From contig JBAZCF010000011.1 of NCBI GenBank assembly GCA_041671045.1, positions 62,001 through 126,000 of the forward strand: DNA of 64,000 nt. Reading direction: 5' to 3'. Each line of letters starts with the position of its first letter. The first letter of the stretch is position 1. Positions 43,996 through 52,648 of this stretch are shown in pieces. Source of the stretch: Parachlamydiales bacterium. Its GTDB lineage: Bacteria; Chlamydiota; Chlamydiia; Chlamydiales; JABDDJ01. The translations under genes were made by a program, and so were the position numbers. The notes beneath the pieces are model-generated. The model ran no database searches, was not told the origin of the DNA, and saw only the letters and a program-made list of their open reading frames with translations.

Positions 43996-45195
43996 ATGTC
44001 ACAAATCCATACCGTACAGTTGCCCGACATTGGGGAAGGCGTGGTTGAGGGTGAGGTTATCGAGTGGTTAAAAAAAGAAGGTGCAGAAGTAGCTAAAGAT
44101 GAGCCTGTGGTTGTCGTGATGACAGATAAAGCCACGGTTGAACTTCCTGCGCCTGTAGCGGGAAAAATAAAGCAGCATTATTACAAGGCTGGCCAGATCG
44201 CCCTTGTAGGCAAGCCGTTGTATTCTATTGAACATGGAAGCGGAGAAGAAGCCATTGTTGCTCCTGCCCCTGCTCCTGAAAAAAGGGCGCCGCAACCTCA
44301 GAAGCCTGTTGTTTCGCAAGCGGATGCTGTCCGAGAACACGTACATACGGCAGCCGGAGAGAAGCTGGCACTGCCCAGCACCCGTCGTTTAGCCCGAGAG
44401 CTAGGGGTGGATATCAATACCCTTCAGGGATCCGGAAAAGAGGGGCGTATTGAACCGCAGGACTTACATGCTGCTATTATCCTTGATGGTGAAGAAGAGA
44501 CGGATCGGCTTGAGCCTATCGTAGGGATTCGCCGCTTGATGTTAAAAAAAATGGCAGAATCAAAACGGACGATTCCCCACTTTTCTTATTTTGAAAGGGT
44601 GGACGCCAGCAGACTTATCCAGTTGCGTTTGAAGGTGGGTGAAAAAGCTTTAGAAGAAGGGATCCAGCTTAGTTTTATGCCTTTCTTTATCAGAGCGCTT
44701 TCGTTGACTATTAAGAATTACCCCAAAATCAATGCTTCGGTTGACGCCGAAAAAACAGAGCTTATCCTGCATAACCACCATAATGTGGGGATTGCTGTTT
44801 CATCGGAACAGGGCCTTATTGTGCCTGTATTAAAACATGTCGAGGCAATGGACCTTACGACATTGATTCATGAGTATGAGAAACTTAAACAGAATGCCTT
44901 AGCGAATGCCTTATCTCCGCAAGAAATGCGGGGCGGAACAATCACTGTTTCAAATTTTGGTGTTCTAGGTGGTGATGGTGTATGGGCTACGCCGATTATT
45001 AATCCACCGGAGGTAGCGATCCTTGCCCTTGCAAAGATCGCCCCGATGCCGGTAGCAGTCAATGGCCAGATTGTCATCAAAAACATGGTCAATCTATCGT
45101 GGAGTTTTGACCATCGCATTATCGATGGTCATTTAGCCGCTTTAGTCTCGCACCATTATGCGCAATTGATCAACAATCCCGGTTCATTACTTTAA
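43996..45195 (+). CDS. bkdC: Lipoamide acyltransferase E2 of branched-chain dehydrogenase
   Basis: The 399-residue E2 has one N-terminal lipoyl domain (LPDIGEGVVEGEV, lipoylated Lys in TDKATVE) and an Ala/Pro linker. A peripheral-subunit-binding domain follows (LPSTRRLARELGVDINTLQGSG, in two parts LPSTRRLAREL and GVDINTLQGSG), and then the catalytic domain with active-site FDHRIIDG. It transfers the acyl group to CoA and forms the core of the complex. The E3 subunit (dihydrolipoamide dehydrogenase) is absent from this cluster and presumably shared with other complexes. The stop abuts the convergent membrane-protein gene without any spacer. Confidence 0.9.
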   Translation: MSQIHTVQLPDIGEGVVEGEVIEWLKKEGAEVAKDEPVVVVMTDKATVELPAPVAGKIKQHYYKAGQIALVGKPLYSIEHGSGEEAIVAPAPAPEKRAPQPQKPVVSQADAVREHVHTAAGEKLALPSTRRLARELGVDINTLQGSGKEGRIEPQDLHAAIILDGEEETDRLEPIVGIRRLMLKKMAESKRTIPHFSYFERVDASRLIQLRLKVGEKALEEGIQLSFMPFFIRALSLTIKNYPKINASVDAEKTELILHNHHNVGIAVSSEQGLIVPVLKHVEAMDLTTLIHEYEKLKQNALANALSPQEMRGGTITVSNFGVLGGDGVWATPIINPPEVAILALAKIAPMPVAVNGQIVIKNMVNLSWSFDHRIIDGHLAALVSHHYAQLINNPGSLL

Positions 45196-45555
45196 TTACT
45201 TTTTATTTATCCATTGCCAAGCAAAGTCAGCCAACGCGATGCCGCAGGCAAAAGTGAAGCCTGTGGCAAGAGTGATAGGATTGCGCAGCAGACCGGCAGT
45301 AGCCAAACCTGAAATACTTAAAGTAGATACGGCACAAGTTCCAACGAAACGGATACACTGGCGCGCAGCCGGATTTTTTATCTTTTGTTCTGCAAGAGCT
45401 TTAGTACATTGCGAAAAAATTTCAGAAATCATACCGAAAGCTGCACCTGCTACCACTGCATGACCTGTGACGAATGCAACCCCTGCACCTGCAGCAGTAT
45501 ATAGTAACATGTTAGGGAAAGAAGCATCCTTAAAAAATTCTGTATAAGCGGTCAT
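45196..45555 (-). CDS. Small hydrophobic membrane protein, function unknown
   Basis: The 119-residue protein has two pairs of hydrophobic segments (about 15-45 and 70-115) separated by a short polar stretch with charged residues and Cys. This bilobed pattern is shared with many small inner-membrane proteins and, loosely, with chlamydial inclusion-membrane proteins; no sequence link to either is claimed. GGAG precedes the ATG. It is convergent with the bkd operon and shares its 3' boundary. I do not recognise the family. Confidence 0.5.
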   Translation of the reverse strand: MTAYTEFFKDASFPNMLLYTAAGAGVAFVTGHAVVAGAAFGMISEIFSQCTKALAEQKIKNPAARQCIRFVGTCAVSTLSISGLATAGLLRNPITLATGFTFACGIALADFAWQWINKK

Positions 45556-45719
45556 TATTATCTCCTTAGGATTAAGTTTATTAATTAAATCTTTACTATT
45601 ATAATAAACAAATTAACTAAAGTCAAATTAAATTTACGATTTCACTTAAAAATTAACAATCTATTATAATTATTTCATCGGATAGATGTAGTAATTAACT
45701 ATTTTATGGCGAGGTTTCT

Positions 45720-46478
45720 ATGGAAACTAATGTATTTGAATCTTTGAAAACCAACCCTGAGATCTACGAGAGTAAAATTTTTATTATTTCAAACAAAGGC
45801 CTTATGAATCTGCGATCTAAAGATGGGATAAGCGAGAAACGACTTGTATTTAAGCAAGTGAATTTTAAAGACTTACTACAAAAAAATAAGGGAGCCGAGA
45901 AAATAGAACAATATTTTCAGGAATGCCGTATCGGTTATATCAATGCTGATGGGAAGAGGCTTATTAATAATAAAATTCTCACCGAAGTCAATAAATTATT
46001 AAAAGATCAAAAAGTTGAGCACCTAACACGATCAGAAAGCTCCACAGCGAATAATGAGAAAGACGATGTGTCAGTAGAAGATGAAGAGGAGTTTAAGGCG
46101 ATGAACGATGCGGAATATAAGCAGTTTGAAACGCTTGTTTCATCCATGGTCGCCACAGCAGTAGAAATGAAAAAAGCTAAGAAAACAGAGACTGATAGTA
46201 CTCAAGCTGATAGGAAAGGTTCGCCTAAGTCGAGTGAAGATACAAAAGATAATTTTGTGCGCAAAGCAGAACGAAAATTTGATGAAACTGCATCAAAAAT
46301 TCTGAATAAATTTTCAGAAGATGCTAAGGTTGAACAACAAAGAAAAGAGGAAGCCTTTAAAAAAGATCAGCTCAAAGATGACCAGCTAAGACAGGATATA
46401 AAGACAGAGGGTATAAAAAAATGGGATCGTTTGGTAGATACGATCAAACATGACCTCTTGGATGCTATAGGGCAATAG
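45720..46478 (+). CDS. Hypothetical charged, coiled-coil protein
   Basis: The 252-residue protein was not recognised. The N-terminal ~105 residues look globular and Asn/Lys-rich. The middle is a very acidic then Lys/Ser-rich low-complexity stretch (about 106-180). The last 70 residues are Lys/Glu/Gln-rich with heptad character. There is no signal peptide or membrane segment. The composition (Lys, Asn, Ser-rich, disordered centre) is that of many secreted effectors of intracellular bacteria, but this is weak evidence. A terminator-like hairpin follows. Confidence 0.5.
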   Translation: METNVFESLKTNPEIYESKIFIISNKGLMNLRSKDGISEKRLVFKQVNFKDLLQKNKGAEKIEQYFQECRIGYINADGKRLINNKILTEVNKLLKDQKVEHLTRSESSTANNEKDDVSVEDEEEFKAMNDAEYKQFETLVSSMVATAVEMKKAKKTETDSTQADRKGSPKSSEDTKDNFVRKAERKFDETASKILNKFSEDAKVEQQRKEEAFKKDQLKDDQLRQDIKTEGIKKWDRLVDTIKHDLLDAIGQ

Positions 46479-46495
46479 TTTAGCACCCGTTTTAA

Positions 46496-46528
46496 GCCCG
46501 CATTAGCTAGAACGATGTGGGCGTTTTC
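46496..46528 (+). terminator. Intrinsic terminator after the hypothetical coiled-coil gene
   Basis: GCCCGCAT and ATGTGGGC form an 8-bp stem (one G-U) followed by GTTTTCT, 18 nt after the stop codon. It is placed at the boundary with the convergent prpD gene. Confidence 0.6.
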
Positions 46529-47913
46529 TATCTAATCAGCAGCTTGATAAAATCTTTCAAGAGCATATCATCCTTTAATGGAAATTGGGTCAGCAGGTCT
46601 TGGGCGTTAATGGCTTTTAACCCTTCTGCCAGTTTTTGTCGGAGAAAAGGTGCTGCTTCAGATCTGCGGCGCCTATGCCCTAATGGGTATTCTACTGCAA
46701 TCGGTCCTAGAACTTCGCCATTATCCAAGTGGATTGTAACGGCATTTGCAATCGAACGCTTGTCCGGATCGTAGTAATCTTGGGTGTATTGTGCATTCTC
46801 TTCTACGACAAACTTTTCACGTAACCGGTCGATTTCTGGATGTGCAGCGGCGAAGGCATCAGAATAATGTTCCGCTTTTAATTCGCCAAAAAGCAATGGG
46901 ACGGCGGTCATATACTGCAGGCAGTGGTCACGGTCTGCGAAATTGTGGAGCGGACCCGTTTTTGAGATGATCCGCAGGGCAGATTGATGTGTCTGGATAG
47001 AAATCCTGCTAATAGCCTCTATATTATCTTTGACTAAAGGGTGCAGATGTAATGCTGCCTCCACTGCTGTTTGGGCATGGAATTCAGCCGGAAATCTAAC
47101 TTTAAAGAGAATATTCTCCATCACATAGCTATCTAACGGCCTATCCAGCACAAGGGGGTGGCCTCCTAGAATGACATCATTGAATCCCCACCGCGGAGTA
47201 GTCAAAGCTGAGGGATATCCCGGCTCCCCTTTGGATGTGACAAAGGCAAGGAAGGCTCCTCTGCTTGAGGCATCTCCTGCAGCCCATGACTTACGGGGCC
47301 CTGTATTGGGAGCATGACGATATGCACGAAGAGGACCGGTATCGATGAAAGCATGGGAAAGTGTCGCAGCGATACCAGCTTCATCCTGCCCTAATAGATA
47401 GGCAGAAATTGCGGCTGAAGCTACTTTAACAAAAAGGACGTGATCGAAGCCGCGGGCATTTAGGCTATTTTTCAATGCTAGGACGCCCTGGATTTCATAG
47501 GCTTTGATCATAGCATTGAGGACATCCTTGATTGTGACATGTCTGTGGTTGGCAACGTATTGCCCTACAGCAAGGATAGCAGCGATATTGTCAGATGGAT
47601 GTCCCCATTCCGCTGCCAGCCAGGTGTCGTTGTAGTCCAGCCAACGATTCATCACGCCCATATTGTATGCAGCTTGAATAGGATCGAGGATGAATTTTGT
47701 TCCCGGCACATGGATGCCATTAGTGAGTATTACCTCTGGAACGATAGGCCCTAAGTGCTTTCGGCAATGAGGGTCTTGCAGGGCTAGAAAGCCGCAAGCT
47801 AAGGTATCTTGAAGGCAAAGTTTTGCCGTAGAATAAGCATCGGAGCTAAACGTTTGCTCTTTGGCGACATAGGCAGCCATTTCGCTTAGGACTGTATCAT
47901 AAGGATGCTTCAA
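46528..47913 (-). CDS. prpD: 2-methylcitrate dehydratase
   Basis: The 461-residue MmgE/PrpD-family protein has landmarks of the family: LDYNDTWLAAEWGHPSDN (about 91-108), AYEIQGVLALKNS, FVKVASAAIS, and a C-terminal domain with KVRFPAEFHAQTAVEA. It dehydrates 2-methylcitrate to methylaconitate in propionate breakdown. Translation appears to start at TTG, overlapping the PrpC stop (TTGA), with GGAG eight nt upstream. Position directly after prpC and prpB supports the specific role over the related IrdD/MmgE proteins. Confidence 0.9.
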   Translation of the reverse strand: MKHPYDTVLSEMAAYVAKEQTFSSDAYSTAKLCLQDTLACGFLALQDPHCRKHLGPIVPEVILTNGIHVPGTKFILDPIQAAYNMGVMNRWLDYNDTWLAAEWGHPSDNIAAILAVGQYVANHRHVTIKDVLNAMIKAYEIQGVLALKNSLNARGFDHVLFVKVASAAISAYLLGQDEAGIAATLSHAFIDTGPLRAYRHAPNTGPRKSWAAGDASSRGAFLAFVTSKGEPGYPSALTTPRWGFNDVILGGHPLVLDRPLDSYVMENILFKVRFPAEFHAQTAVEAALHLHPLVKDNIEAISRISIQTHQSALRIISKTGPLHNFADRDHCLQYMTAVPLLFGELKAEHYSDAFAAAHPEIDRLREKFVVEENAQYTQDYYDPDKRSIANAVTIHLDNGEVLGPIAVEYPLGHRRRRSEAAPFLRQKLAEGLKAINAQDLLTQFPLKDDMLLKDFIKLLIR

Positions 47914-49043
47914 GAGCGGCTCTCCATGGGTATATAAAAGCGATGTTTAGGCCCTATGTAGTTGCTTAGCGGACGTATCAATTTGTTATGGTTATGCTGC
48001 TCTAAGAAGTGTGCAGACCACCCGGCAGTGCGCGACATCACAAAAAGTGGAGTAAAAAGAACTGTCGGGATATTTAAGCAGTGGAAAACTACAGCGCTAT
48101 AGAAATCTAAGTTAGGAAAAAGTTTCTTTTCGCGCAGCATGACGGTTTCAATCCTTTCGGCAGCTTCAAAGAGATTCATTTTATTGGTAGTTTCCGCAAG
48201 TTTCTTTGCCCATTTTTTGATAATGGCGGATCGTGGATCCCCTTTTTTATACACACGATGGCCGAAGCCCATGATCAGCTTTTTCTCTGCAAGCATCTCA
48301 AGGATTTTCTTCTCCGCCTTATCAGGTGTGCCGCTGCTTTGGATAAGTTCCATCGCCCATTCGTTAGCTCCCCCATGCAAAGGACCTCTTAAGGCGCCGA
48401 TACCGCCAACGATTGCGGAAAAATAATCCGATAACGTACTGGCTATTGTTCTGACGGTGAAAGTAGAGGCATTGAATTCGTGTTCTGCGTAAAGGATAAG
48501 GGCAACATCTAAAGCGCGTCGCATTTGTTCATTGGGAGGGGTACCGTGCAGGAGGCTAAGAAACTGTTCAGCAATCGAATTAGAAGGTATGTTTGTTTGT
48601 AATTTTCTTTTATTTTTGTGAAAGTTCCACCAATAGGTCAGTAAGGTAGGCAGGGCGGAAAGCAGTCTTTCAGAGGAAGCTACCGGATCTGTTAATATTG
48701 TGTCTTGCTCTTCATTCCCTAAAAAAGAAACAGCGGTACGCAGCATATCCATGGGGTGGGCATATTTGGAAACCATTTCTAAAAGGTGCTTTTCCGGCCC
48801 GTTAATATCTTTTAGGGTAGCCAAACGCTTGCGATAGTTCTGAAGTTCAGCCTTTTGTGGTAGTTCTCCGTGCAGAAGCAGCCAAGAGACTTCTTCAAAA
48901 GTACTGTTTGCCGCCAGGTCCTCTATCGAATATCCTCGATAGAGCAGGGATTCATCTTCTGCCCCGCATAAACAAATGGAAGAATCACCGGCAATAACAC
49001 CTGCAAGACCTTGAGGGTTTTCGGCAGTTTTAAATAAACTCAT
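47910..49043 (-). CDS. prpC: 2-methylcitrate synthase
   Basis: The 377-residue citrate-synthase-fold enzyme has the catalytic residues in LHGGANEWAM, MGFGHRVYK and LDFYSAVVFH. Its N-terminus starts with the GLAGVIAGDSSI of methylcitrate synthases and short type I citrate synthases. Its place between prpB and prpD argues for propionyl-CoA plus oxaloacetate as the main reaction. A longer reading from 49070 exists, but the ATG at 49043 is preceded by AGGAG and gives the ATGA overlap with prpB. The length is normal for the family. Confidence 0.88.
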   Translation of the reverse strand: MSLFKTAENPQGLAGVIAGDSSICLCGAEDESLLYRGYSIEDLAANSTFEEVSWLLLHGELPQKAELQNYRKRLATLKDINGPEKHLLEMVSKYAHPMDMLRTAVSFLGNEEQDTILTDPVASSERLLSALPTLLTYWWNFHKNKRKLQTNIPSNSIAEQFLSLLHGTPPNEQMRRALDVALILYAEHEFNASTFTVRTIASTLSDYFSAIVGGIGALRGPLHGGANEWAMELIQSSGTPDKAEKKILEMLAEKKLIMGFGHRVYKKGDPRSAIIKKWAKKLAETTNKMNLFEAAERIETVMLREKKLFPNLDFYSAVVFHCLNIPTVLFTPLFVMSRTAGWSAHFLEQHNHNKLIRPLSNYIGPKHRFYIPMESRS

Positions 49044-49927
49044 GGAGAACTCCTGTATTTTTCTAACCACGCATCCATCTGTTTTTCATATTTTTCGTAA
49101 TTTAGTACAGAATAAAGTTCTGCGCGATTTTGCATTTGGGGTAAAAGTTCCTTTGTTGAACCTTGATTTTTCAACAATTCGTAAGCATTTTGCGCTGCGA
49201 AGCTCATAGCACGGAATATGGAAAGAGGAAATAACGCGATATCTGCTCCATGCGCTGAAACTTCTTGAGCTGTCCAGGAGGGAGTCTTCCCAAATTCGGT
49301 CAAGTTAGCAATGAGGGGCACGGGGCAATGGTCTTTCACTTGGCGATATTGTCCTATTTCTGTCACTGCCTCGAGGAAAATAGCATCCGCTCCAGCTTCA
49401 ATATATTGTTTGACTCGAGAAATAACATCATTAAGTCCTTCAACAGCAAGAGCATCAGTGCGTGCAATCAATAAAAAAGAATCATCCTCTTTCGCATTGG
49501 CGGCGGCACTTATACGTTCAATCATCTCCTTGGGTGGAATGACTACTTTACCTTGACGATGGCCGCATCTTTTTTCGAAGGGTTGGTCTTCAATGTGAAT
49601 CCCTGCTGCCCCAGCTTTGGAAAGAATTTTCACTGTACGGGCAGCATTCAAAGGACTCCCCCATCCCGTATCGGCATCGACAATAAGGGGTGTAGAGGTA
49701 ACATAAGTTATCCGCCGCACTTCTTCGGCTACATCATCCAGCGATGTTAATCCCAGATCCGGAAGGCCGAAACAGGCGTTAGCTACCCCGGCACCTGAAA
49801 GATATAAAGCAGGTATCCCTGCTTTATCGGCCAATAGTGCACAATAGGCATTAACCACCCCTGCAAGGATTAAGGGCTTATGGACTGTAATTGCTTTACG
49901 CAAACGTATACCCGGGCGATCTAACAT
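49040..49927 (-). CDS. prpB: 2-methylisocitrate lyase
   Basis: The 295-residue PEP-mutase/isocitrate-lyase-superfamily enzyme shows DADTGWG (Mg site), IEDQPFEKRCGHRQGK (catalytic Cys in the KRCGH motif) and ARTDALAVEG. These match PrpB rather than isocitrate lyase or oxaloacetate decarboxylases. It splits 2-methylisocitrate to pyruvate and succinate in the cytosol. It is the first gene of the prpB-prpC-prpD operon, each pair overlapping by 4 nt. It is divergent, across 71 nt, from the hydroxyacyl-CoA dehydrogenase gene, so both share a control region. Confidence 0.9.
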   Translation of the reverse strand: MLDRPGIRLRKAITVHKPLILAGVVNAYCALLADKAGIPALYLSGAGVANACFGLPDLGLTSLDDVAEEVRRITYVTSTPLIVDADTGWGSPLNAARTVKILSKAGAAGIHIEDQPFEKRCGHRQGKVVIPPKEMIERISAAANAKEDDSFLLIARTDALAVEGLNDVISRVKQYIEAGADAIFLEAVTEIGQYRQVKDHCPVPLIANLTEFGKTPSWTAQEVSAHGADIALFPLSIFRAMSFAAQNAYELLKNQGSTKELLPQMQNRAELYSVLNYEKYEKQMDAWLEKYRSSP

Positions 49928-49998
49928 AATGACTGGGCCACACTTTTTATTTCCTTTATGATATATACATAAATTAATTTAAAACTTAGGAAATATGC

Positions 49999-51375
49999 AT
50001 GTCCCTTGACCAAAACTTTAGAGATTGCGCAGTACTAGGAGCAGCAGGAAAGATGGGAAGGGGGATAACTCTTCTTGTTTTACAGGAGATGGCCCGTCTT
50101 GAGGCGTTAAGCCAAGGAAAAATGCGTTCCGGCCTATTTAGACTTGTACTTGTGGATCAGGATAGCAGCGCTTTTCCTTCCTTGATAGAATATCTGCGGG
50201 AGCAGCTCAGCAAATATGCCGAAAAGCTCATTATTCCTCTACGTACAGCTTTCAATCAAAATGCAGCTTTAGTCAGCAATGCCGACATGGTCAACGAATT
50301 TGTTAACGGCGCTCTGGACAATGTAAGTACCGGAACGCGTTTAGAAGAGGCGATACATGCCAAATTAGTCTTTGAGGCCCTTCCTGAAGAAATTGTCCTT
50401 AAAGTGCAAACGCTGCAAAAGCTTGCCCAGCTCGCTCCTGAACTTCAATATTATTTCTCCAATACCTCCTCTATCCCGATCAACATCTTAGAACAGCAGG
50501 CAAACCTCCAAAATCGTATTGTAGGGCTGCATTTCTACAATCCTCCCCCAGTGCAAAAACTTATGGAGATAAGTTTTCCAGATAAAGTCACTGAAGATAC
50601 AAAACAATTTGCCCTAGAGATTGCCAAAAGATTTAACAAGACGATTGTCATCACGAAAGACTTTCCCGGTTTCATCGGCAATAACTATTTCATGCGCGAG
50701 CTTGCCTTTGCTAACTCCATTACGGAGAAACTAGCCGGTCTACTCCCCGCCCCTGCCGCCATCTTTGCAGTGGATATGATCTCCAAAGATTACCTTCTCC
50801 ACCCGATGGGGATATTCCAGCTCGCAGACTATGTGGGTATCGGCATTTGTTATCATATTGCACAAACCATATCCAGTTTGGTGGGAACAACAGACGTCAT
50901 ATCCCCTCTCATCAGTACCCTCTTTGAAAAGAACATCCTTGGCGGCGTCACTCCCGAAGGCTACCAAAAAGATGGTATCTTCAAATATAACAATAAGGGT
51001 TTAATCAGCGCAGTTTACGATACAACCACTTCTTCTTATATCAATATCCAAGATCCTATGATCCTGCGGGCAGTGCAACTTCTTGGCAGTCTACCAGAGG
51101 GGCATCAGCCCTGGAAAGTACTCATCAAAAAGAATAGTCCTCAAGAATTCTTAAGATCATATTTCGAGAAAATAGTTGCCAGCGAAGCCGTAGGCAGTAA
51201 GCTTGCTTTAGAATATCTAAAAGCCTGCAGGCTTAACGCTGAACTACTTGTGAATAGTGAAATAGCAAGCTCTCCTGAAGATATCAACACAGTCGTCAAA
51301 CTAGGCTTTCATCAAGTCTACGGACCGATGGAGAGCTTTTTAGATTCTTTACTGGTCACTAAGGTGGAAACATGA
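49999..51375 (+). CDS. 3-hydroxyacyl-CoA dehydrogenase family protein
   Basis: The 458-residue protein has a Rossmann start VLGAAGKMGRG (about 12-22). The catalytic region includes FSNTSSIPIN, GLHFYNPPPVQKLMEI (His-Glu pair region) and FPGFIGNNYFMREL, and C-terminal helical domains follow. It lacks the crotonase half of FadB, so it is a stand-alone NAD-dependent oxidase of 3-hydroxyacyl-CoA, somewhat longer than the ~290-residue single-domain type. It overlaps the thiolase gene by 4 nt (ATGA), so the pair carries out the last two steps of beta-oxidation. Confidence 0.85.
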   Translation: MSLDQNFRDCAVLGAAGKMGRGITLLVLQEMARLEALSQGKMRSGLFRLVLVDQDSSAFPSLIEYLREQLSKYAEKLIIPLRTAFNQNAALVSNADMVNEFVNGALDNVSTGTRLEEAIHAKLVFEALPEEIVLKVQTLQKLAQLAPELQYYFSNTSSIPINILEQQANLQNRIVGLHFYNPPPVQKLMEISFPDKVTEDTKQFALEIAKRFNKTIVITKDFPGFIGNNYFMRELAFANSITEKLAGLLPAPAAIFAVDMISKDYLLHPMGIFQLADYVGIGICYHIAQTISSLVGTTDVISPLISTLFEKNILGGVTPEGYQKDGIFKYNNKGLISAVYDTTTSSYINIQDPMILRAVQLLGSLPEGHQPWKVLIKKNSPQEFLRSYFEKIVASEAVGSKLALEYLKACRLNAELLVNSEIASSPEDINTVVKLGFHQVYGPMESFLDSLLVTKVET

Positions 51376-52607
51376 GACCTCTACGCAAACGTGTCTTTGC
51401 CGCTGCCGGTTATACGACCATTTTTATGGGTTCCGGCAGGCCGGAATTCAAACCCGGTACAACAGTTCCAATGGAAGTCTATCTACTTGAAGCTGCCCAG
51501 GGAAGCTTATCACAACTTCAATCCGGCACTGAAATCGATGAAGGCGTCATAGGCAGCTTCATGTCGGGCCGCTTTCTCAACCAAGCTAACTTGCCGGGTT
51601 TTTTACCCTTCGTTGTTCCATCCCTGCTCAATAAACCTTGCGTCGGTGTAGAAGGCGCATGCGGAACAGGAGGAAAAGCTATTCTGACCGGAGTTAAAAC
51701 TATCCTGGCCGAAACATCCGACCTGACGTTTGTCACTGCATTCGAAATTCAAAATACGATGAAAGCCCTCTATGGAGCGGATGTTCTTGCGGGAGCAGGA
51801 CATTACAGCCGCCAGCGGAAAAACGGCCACGCCTATTTTTTTCCTGGACTATTCTCCGACCGTGCAGGTGCTTATCTAGAAAAATATGACGCTGAAAAAG
51901 CGCGCAATGCGATGGCCAAATGGTACGAACTCAGTATCCTTAATGCCCGTCGCAGTCCTAAAGCTCAAGAATACCACAATGCTTCCCAAGATCTCTTTTC
52001 CTTAGGAATGACTCCTCCGGACCCCTCACGTTTTGTACCGCATCTAAACTTTTATGACTGTTCCAAAGTATCGGACGGTGCGGCCTCCCTTATTATTTCC
52101 TCTGAAGAAGGCCTTACAAAAGCAGGGCTGTCTATTAAGGACGCTGTCGAAATCATAGGCTTTGGTGAAGCGGAAGGCGACATCACGCAAGACCCCGAAG
52201 ACCTTACCACCCTAGCCACCACTGCAGCAGCATGTAAAGCCGCTCTCAAACAAGCTAACCTCAGCATTTCAGATATCAGCCTGCTTGAACTCCATGACTG
52301 CTTCTCCATCACTGCACTTCTTGCTCTCGAAGCGATTGGATTGGCTAAACCCGGCGAAGCCCCCGACCTGATACTATCCAATGCGACTTCAGCTCAAGGT
52401 ATTATCCCGACTAACCTATCCGGCGGCCTCATAGGCTTCGGTCATCCCACCGGCGCAACAGGTGTGCGGCAACTCGTCGATCTCCTCCATCAATTCACAG
52501 TACGTTCACCCAATCAAGTAAAGCCCAAATCTCCTTACGGAATGCTTATCAGCATGGGCGGCAACGACAAAACCGTCAGCTGCATCATTGTCAAGCACAA
52601 CGGTTAA
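51372..52607 (+). CDS. Thiolase (SCP2/acetyl-CoA acetyltransferase-like)
   Basis: The 411-residue thiolase has its nucleophile Cys97 in VEGACGTGGKAI, the ELHDCFS motif, and the C-terminal GGLIGFGHPTGATG with the second active-site His. The HDCFS form places it in the SCP2-like thiolase branch. It cleaves 3-oxoacyl-CoA to acetyl-CoA and a shortened acyl-CoA (propionyl-CoA if the substrate is 2-methylacetoacetyl-CoA). It is coupled to the preceding 3-hydroxyacyl-CoA dehydrogenase. The substrate range is not evident. Confidence 0.87.
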   Translation: MRPLRKRVFAAAGYTTIFMGSGRPEFKPGTTVPMEVYLLEAAQGSLSQLQSGTEIDEGVIGSFMSGRFLNQANLPGFLPFVVPSLLNKPCVGVEGACGTGGKAILTGVKTILAETSDLTFVTAFEIQNTMKALYGADVLAGAGHYSRQRKNGHAYFFPGLFSDRAGAYLEKYDAEKARNAMAKWYELSILNARRSPKAQEYHNASQDLFSLGMTPPDPSRFVPHLNFYDCSKVSDGAASLIISSEEGLTKAGLSIKDAVEIIGFGEAEGDITQDPEDLTTLATTAAACKAALKQANLSISDISLLELHDCFSITALLALEAIGLAKPGEAPDLILSNATSAQGIIPTNLSGGLIGFGHPTGATGVRQLVDLLHQFTVRSPNQVKPKSPYGMLISMGGNDKTVSCIIVKHNG

Positions 52608-52648
52608 AAACAATTGCTTCCATACTAGGACAAGGTTTAAAACAGCTC

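Noticed and set aside
46528..49927. prpC as the organism's main citrate synthase
   Set aside because: Operon position between prpB and prpD with 4-nt overlaps makes methylcitrate synthase the better reading, although side activity is possible.
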